Assembly: GCA_005887855.1 (NCBI GenBank)
Contig: VBQB01000136.1
Span: 1 to 10,594 of the forward strand
Origin: Verrucomicrobiota bacterium
GTDB lineage: Bacteria; Verrucomicrobiota; Verrucomicrobiae; Chthoniobacterales; UBA10450
Direction of reading: 5' to 3'
DNA length: 10,594 nt
Part shown: positions 6,890-10,594 of the stretch, in pieces
How positions within the stretch are numbered: the first letter of the stretch is position 1
Layout of the letters: each line of letters opens with the position of its first letter
Program-made: the position numbers and the translations under genes
The notes under the pieces: model-generated
Databases searched by the model: none
Seen by the model: only the letters and a program-made list of their open reading frames with translations
What the model was told of the DNA's origin: nothing

Positions 6890-7134
6890 CGAATGTTTAG
6901 CCTGCGAAAAGCCTGTTTTCTGTAGAGGCAGCCGTGTCGGCTGCAGGATCACGCTCGCAGGCGGCACGCCTGCCACTACAGTTCTCCAGGATTCCAGCGT
7001 TGGACGCTGATCGTTCGACGTTTCCCACTTCATTACACCTCTCCAATTCTCACCTTCGATCTCGCGCAGTGCCCTGATGTAAGTCGTCCGTGCCGATCCA
7101 CGCGATCACAGCGCGGGAGACGATTGGAAACAGG
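6881..7134. other. Intergenic region with REPIN and mini-hairpin
   Basis: This 254-bp gene-free gap holds the REPIN at 6920-6981, then CAGCGT-TGG-ACGCTG (6995-7009), a perfect 6-bp hairpin with a 3-nt loop, followed by a GTTCGACGTTT tract. No convincing promoter for the downstream dehydrogenase was found. Confidence 0.6.
6920..6981. repeat. REPIN: two inverted REP hairpins
   Basis: The 62-bp element is bounded by CTGTAG (6920-6925) and its inverse CTACAG (6976-6981). The left arm hairpin is GCAGCCG-TGT-CGGCTGC (6930-6946 region) and the right arm is GCAGGCG-GCA-CGCCTGC (6957-6973). Each arm has a GTAG foot on its own strand. The arms are about 84% identical when one is inverted, and two of the differences are a paired C-G to G-C swap that keeps the stem perfect. 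This is the standard form of a RAYT-mobilised REP doublet. Confidence 0.88.
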
Positions 7135-8463
7135 ATGGAGGTTCGCCGCGCAGTTCGTCCTTTTTGTTGCGCAATTTTTCTTTTACTCGCGTTCCGCTTC
7201 ATAGCTCCCATCGGGGCGGCCGCTGAAGACGCCAAGCTTCTAATCGGCAAAGCGGCGATGGGCGATTGGACCAGCGATGCGCCCGGAGTGAGGCGCAAAA
7301 TCACAGTCACGGATCTGCCCGCGCCCAGTTCAAATGTTCTGGCAATAAACATGCCCCGGGTCGTCGGTCGTCCAGCGGACGCGCAGCTTCGCGTGCCGCC
7401 GGGATTTAAGATCGACCTGTACGCCGGCGGGTTTCGCGATCCGCGATTTCTGCTCACCGCGCTGAATGGAGACATCTTTGTTACTGAGAGCCGCGCCAAT
7501 CGAATCAAAGTGCTGCGCGATACAAAGAACGTCGGTAAACCGGACGTTACCGAAGTATTTGCGGAGCGCGATCTGAACAAACCATTCGGGATCGCGTTTT
7601 ATCCGCCCGGTAACGATCCCCAATTTTTATACGTCGCGAACACCGATGGCATAATTCGTTTTCCTTATCGGAATGGCGATCTCAAAGCGCGCGCTCCAGC
7701 CGAAAAATTGAGCGCGCAACTTTCTGGTGGCGCGGGACGTCTGCGCAGTGGCGGCCACTGGACACGTGACATCGTTTTTTCGCCCGATGGCAAGAAAATG
7801 TATGTCTCGATCGGCTCGCGCTCGAATGATTCCGATAATGCTGCGGAAGCGGATCGGGCGCGTATTTTCGAATTCAATCCCGATGGCAGCGGACAAAAAG
7901 TGTACGCCTGGGGAATTCGAAACGCCGTCGGGATCGCATTTCGGCCGGGCAGTGATGAGCTCTGGATGAGCACAAACGAGCGGGACGAAATCGGGGAAGA
8001 TTTGCCGCCGGATTATATCAGCAGTGTGCGCCCGGGCGGCTTTTATGGCTGGCCCTGGTTTTATATCGGCAACCACGTCGATCCTCGCCACAAAGGAAAG
8101 CATCCCGAGTTGGCCGATAAAGTGATCGTGCCCGACGTGCTTGTGCAGTCGCATTCCGCGACGCTCAATTTATGTTTTTACACTGGCGACCAATTCCCCG
8201 CCGAATACAAAGGCGACATCTTTGCCGCGTTTCACGGTTCATGGAACCGGAAAAAACGCACCGGTTACAAAATTGTCCGCGTCCCGTTTGATCACTCAAC
8301 CAGCAAAGCACGCGGCGAGTACGAGGATTTTGTTACCGGCTTCGTCACGCGCGAAGGGAATGTCTGGGGTCGACCTGTCGGAATCACCGTCGCAAGAGAC
8401 GGCAGCCTCCTTTTCAGCGAAGATGGCAACGGCACCATCTGGCGAGTGAGCTACGGGAGGTGA
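7135..8463 (+). CDS. Exported PQQ-dependent sorbosone/glucose dehydrogenase-like protein
   Basis: The 442-aa product has a signal peptide (MEVRRAVRPFCCAIFLLLAF..., cleavage near GAAA|ED at residue 30) and a six-bladed propeller of the soluble glucose/sorbosone dehydrogenase (GSDH) family, at the usual length. Family blocks are LRVPPGFKIDLYAGG (85-99), NGDIFVTESRANRI, NKPFGIAFYP, GGHWTRDIVFSPDGKKMYVSIGS (206-228, with His208 at the position of the catalytic-type His), WGIRNAVGIAF, NERDEIGEDLPPDY, FYGWP, HGSWNR..GYKIVRVPF, GRPVGI and LLFSEDGNGTIWRV. Members oxidise aldoses or sorbosone in the periplasm with PQQ; the substrate here is unknown and no PQQ biosynthesis or cytochrome gene is visible. 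I chose the ATG at 7135 because it starts the signal peptide and has a GGAA-type site 7 nt upstream; a GTG at 7090 would add 15 residues in front. Confidence 0.9.
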   Translation: MEVRRAVRPFCCAIFLLLAFRFIAPIGAAAEDAKLLIGKAAMGDWTSDAPGVRRKITVTDLPAPSSNVLAINMPRVVGRPADAQLRVPPGFKIDLYAGGFRDPRFLLTALNGDIFVTESRANRIKVLRDTKNVGKPDVTEVFAERDLNKPFGIAFYPPGNDPQFLYVANTDGIIRFPYRNGDLKARAPAEKLSAQLSGGAGRLRSGGHWTRDIVFSPDGKKMYVSIGSRSNDSDNAAEADRARIFEFNPDGSGQKVYAWGIRNAVGIAFRPGSDELWMSTNERDEIGEDLPPDYISSVRPGGFYGWPWFYIGNHVDPRHKGKHPELADKVIVPDVLVQSHSATLNLCFYTGDQFPAEYKGDIFAAFHGSWNRKKRTGYKIVRVPFDHSTSKARGEYEDFVTGFVTREGNVWGRPVGITVARDGSLLFSEDGNGTIWRVSYGR

Positions 8464-8489
8464 GAACTCGCTTGGGCGCTGCATTGGAA

Positions 8490-8508
8490 CATAGGCTTTC
8501 AGCCTGTG
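8490..8508. repeat. Hairpin between convergent genes
   Basis: CATAGGCT-TTC-AGCCTGTG forms an 8-bp stem with one T-G wobble and a 3-nt loop, 27 nt after the dehydrogenase stop. It lies between two convergent genes and could assist termination, but there is no T tract on either side. It has the compact REP-like form but lacks a GTAG foot, so it may belong to a second intergenic repeat family. Confidence 0.45.
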
Positions 8509-8624
8509 CGGTTGGGGGCGTAACGTCCGCCGATTCAGCAACCAAATGTCAAATATTTTAGACGCGACCCCTTTTCCGTTCCCCCATTTCTCCAATTTCC
8601 CTTCTGCAGCGAGAACAAGATCAG

Positions 8625-9806
8625 CTAGAGTTCCTGAAGAATTCTGCGCGTTTCCTTGAGATAGCATTTTTCAGGCGGCGCAATACCATCTGCGTCAAAA
8701 TGCATTATTCTGTTTCGAATCTTTCGCACTCGCTCAAGCCGGTTGAGCAAGATAGTACGATCGTGATTAAGGCCGAGGCGTTGCCAAAACTCAGGATTTT
8801 GGATGGCACGAATGAGCTCACCTAATGTGAGGTCATCGACACGCGCAATATCGGCACGCGTGATATCGCGTTCGTCCGCCAGCGAGTGCAACTCCTCTGC
8901 AGTGAGCCGCATTCGCTCCACTAGATCACGGAGGTGATTCTCGATTTGTCCCAAAAACAGAAATGGCTCTGCCAGATCAATGAAAACCTCAGCAACATCT
9001 AACTGTGTAACAATCCCGCACAAACGATTGTCTTTGGACCGAACTACCAGAACCTCATGATGAATCACTTCGCGCACAGCATCAAACAACGCCGTTTCTT
9101 CATTTACAACGGCAAAGTGGTTACTCATGCAATCCTGCACACGCTCGGGTTGCCGACCTGCGAGAATTGCCTGTCCGTAGGATTGCCAACTGAAGATGCC
9201 TTCCACGCGAGCGTGTTCGCTGTTCGCTACGACTAACTGACTAAAGTCTTTGTCCATCATTTGTGTCAGTGCGCGATGTACTGGCTCGTTGCGGCGAACG
9301 AGCATCGGCGGCCGATCTGCTGCCGGAATACCTTTACGGATTGTAACGACGACTTCGCGCTCTTCTGATTCCGTTGTTAGTTCGACTTGTTCGCCGAGTT
9401 CGCTCTCGCCATTTTCAGGAACCATTTCCTCAACGTCTGTATGATCGTCTATCTCAATTGAAGAAATGTGCGGCTCGACTTCTTCTTCGAGATCAGATGC
9501 TGCGTCCACTCCTTGCAGTTGAATCGGTTCAATCGGTTCGTAATCTTGCGGAGCTGCATCTCTAGGTGGTCTCCCGAGCTTGAGCCCTAAGGTGAGCCAT
9601 ACCGGAGAATCAATGTGCACGTTCGCAAAATCGGGATGGCATTTCAGGCGATGGCGACGAAGGAGTCTTCGAATCGCCCGGGTAACCTGTTTACCTCGGC
9701 GCTCCTGCCCTACGAGCGTGAGTAATCGCCGGACGCGCATACGTTTCGGTTTGCCGGTCGCTTCGATTTCCTTGGCGATGTCTTTCAGCGATTCGTGCAT
9801 CATCAT
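8625..9806 (-). other. wHTH-CBS-CBS-HEPN module, possibly also translated alone
   Basis: From the ATG at 9806 (three ATGs in a row, 9806, 9803 and 9800) this stretch would encode a 393-aa protein. It starts (M)HESLKDIAKEIEATG, the way I recall stand-alone CBS-HEPN proteins beginning. A purine-rich GGGAAAGAA (9818-9810) lies just upstream, a weak Shine-Dalgarno candidate. CBS pairs bind adenosine nucleotides and HEPN domains with Rx4-6H are commonly metal-independent RNases, so a nucleotide-gated RNase is the natural reading (inference). Codons upstream of about 9740 are mostly C-ending (ATC, GTC, GCC), while those downstream are mixed, consistent with a separate origin of the module. Confidence 0.6.
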
Positions 9807-10594
9807 TGTTTCTTTCCCGTTTCCGTGGTTGTCGATGACTTTGTCGATCTCGGCCATGACGCGGATGGTTTCGGAGAGGGCGATGACGATTTTGTGATAG
9901 TGGGCGATGTCGTCGTTTAAAAGGGTGCGGCCTTTGCGGTCTTTGAGCCATTTCTCGCACACTTGGTAGCCGCCGATGTGGAAGTTCCACACGGCTTCGG
10001 GGACGCCCCGGAAGCCGGTGGTCTGGGCTTTGTCGATCCAGACGGTGTTCTTAGACCACGAGGCTTTTTCGACCTCACGATTTCCGCCGCCGATGAATTC
10101 GCTGCGCGGCTTGTCGAGCTTCGGCGATTCGAGCAGGTGTAGGGCGACGAGTTCGCCGCCGAGCTTCGCTAGCGCGCGGAACAGCTCCAGATCTCCGGTT
10201 AACGGCAGGCGTGGAAAATCGCTGCTAAGTTCGCCGCCGTAGCGGGTCCGGTAAGACGGTGCCCACAGGATTGCGTAAAAATAGTGGAAGACATCGAAAG
10301 TCCACTTTGTCAGGGCCCCGGCGTCAGCAATTGGCTTGTTAAGACCGAGCTTCTGATTTAAGGCCACCAGAAAATCCTTCGACAGATTCGCCTCGGGCAG
10401 AGTTTCACCCAAGTTCAACGAACCTTCGGCTCGCGAAGCGAAAACGAGCGCAGGGAAAACAGAGACGTTGTCCAGCGAACTCAGGATGCACTTGTCAGTC
10501 AGTTCGCGACTGCACCAGTAGAGGCGAGAAGCGTGATCCCTGCTGATTCGCCGTGCGAGGATCGCAAGATTTGGCACCGATGCCCTTCGGTTGA
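8625..10594 (-). CDS. Type ISP restriction-modification enzyme C-terminus fused to wHTH-CBS-CBS-HEPN (N-terminus beyond right edge)
   Basis: The frame ends with TAG (8627-8625) and is open to the right edge, so the start is outside. The GTG at 10577 (residue 1 for numbering) is unlikely to be the true start. Residues 1-252 match the C-terminal recognition region of Type ISP enzymes, single-chain restriction enzymes with nuclease, translocase, methylase and recognition parts. Blocks are VFHYFYAILWAPSYRTRY, DFPRLPLTGDLELFRALAKLG, LVALHLLE, GVPEAVWNFHIGGYQVCEKW, LKDRKGRTL and ETIRVMAEIDKVID. The ORF then continues without a stop. Residues 258-335 are a basic winged-helix-like segment (MRVRRLLTLVGQERRG..., DSPVWL), 345-408 an acidic linker, 424-532 two CBS repeats (MLVRRNEPVHRALTQMM; VQDCMSNHFAVVNEETALFDAV...GIVTQLDVAEVF). 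Residues 540-650 are a helical HEPN/Swt1-like domain with R621-NRIM-H626 (Rx4H). ISP proteins normally end soon after IDxVI-xxHG, so the extension is unusual. Confidence 0.8.
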   Translation of the reverse strand, partial: NRRASVPNLAILARRISRDHASRLYWCSRELTDKCILSSLDNVSVFPALVFASRAEGSLNLGETLPEANLSKDFLVALNQKLGLNKPIADAGALTKWTFDVFHYFYAILWAPSYRTRYGGELSSDFPRLPLTGDLELFRALAKLGGELVALHLLESPKLDKPRSEFIGGGNREVEKASWSKNTVWIDKAQTTGFRGVPEAVWNFHIGGYQVCEKWLKDRKGRTLLNDDIAHYHKIVIALSETIRVMAEIDKVIDNHGNGKETMMMHESLKDIAKEIEATGKPKRMRVRRLLTLVGQERRGKQVTRAIRRLLRRHRLKCHPDFANVHIDSPVWLTLGLKLGRPPRDAAPQDYEPIEPIQLQGVDAASDLEEEVEPHISSIEIDDHTDVEEMVPENGESELGEQVELTTESEEREVVVTIRKGIPAADRPPMLVRRNEPVHRALTQMMDKDFSQLVVANSEHARVEGIFSWQSYGQAILAGRQPERVQDCMSNHFAVVNEETALFDAVREVIHHEVLVVRSKDNRLCGIVTQLDVAEVFIDLAEPFLFLGQIENHLRDLVERMRLTAEELHSLADERDITRADIARVDDLTLGELIRAIQNPEFWQRLGLNHDRTILLNRLERVRKIRNRIMHFDADGIAPPEKCYLKETRRILQEL

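Noticed and set aside
6197..7033. Long minus-strand frame of 278 codons over the second DPBB-like gene and the REPIN
   Set aside because: It is antisense to a gene with a recognisable paralogue, and its N-terminal part is translated from repeat DNA.
8625..10594. A complete multi-gene defence system such as BREX or DISARM
   Set aside because: Only one defence-type gene is visible; none of the other marker genes (PglZ, BrxL, DrmA/B and so on) is present in the window.
1..10594. CRISPR array, tRNA or rRNA genes, insertion sequence
   Set aside because: No regularly spaced repeats, cloverleaf-like segments, rRNA signatures or transposase frames were found; the REP elements are non-autonomous.

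Overview
The window looks like a chromosomal segment of a soil verrucomicrobium, Spartobacteria / 'Candidatus Udaeobacter'-like. This is inferred from recurrent GTAG-type REP hairpins of a kind I associate with that group, from the gene repertoire, and from the moderately high GC; no marker gene is present to prove it. No rRNA, tRNA, CRISPR array or insertion sequence was seen.

Layout, left to right. (1) Positions 1-2435, minus strand: a secreted BNR / Vps10-like beta-propeller protein, running off the left edge. (2) A 66-bp divergent control region with a perfect 10-bp palindrome and two -10-like boxes close to the ATGs. (3) 2502-3278, plus: fabI, the NADH-dependent enoyl-ACP reductase. (4) 3396-3698, plus: a 100-aa dimeric alpha/beta-barrel (antibiotic biosynthesis monooxygenase-like) protein. 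(5) 3709-4968, plus: a GlcD-type FAD-linked oxidase whose N-terminus is replaced by a REP singlet and which also lacks a short internal segment, so it is probably decaying. (6) 5113-5967 and 6017-6880, plus: two tandem paralogous secreted proteins with an RlpA/expansin-like (double-psi beta-barrel) signature. (7) A 254-bp intergenic region holding a full REPIN (two inverted REP hairpins). (8) 7135-8463, plus: an exported PQQ-type sorbosone/glucose dehydrogenase-like propeller. (9) 8625-10594, minus and open at the right edge: the most interesting gene. It is the C-terminal recognition region of a Type ISP restriction-modification enzyme, continuing without a stop into a winged-helix-like domain, an acidic linker, a CBS-domain pair and a HEPN-like C-terminal domain with an Rx4H motif.

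The left and middle parts are mostly housekeeping or secreted-protein genes with no obvious shared pathway. The right end is the edge of a defence island. There, a nucleotide-sensing (CBS) and probable RNase (HEPN) module appears translationally fused to, or coupled with, an ISP restriction enzyme. That suggests a back-up abortive-infection function tied to restriction (inference).
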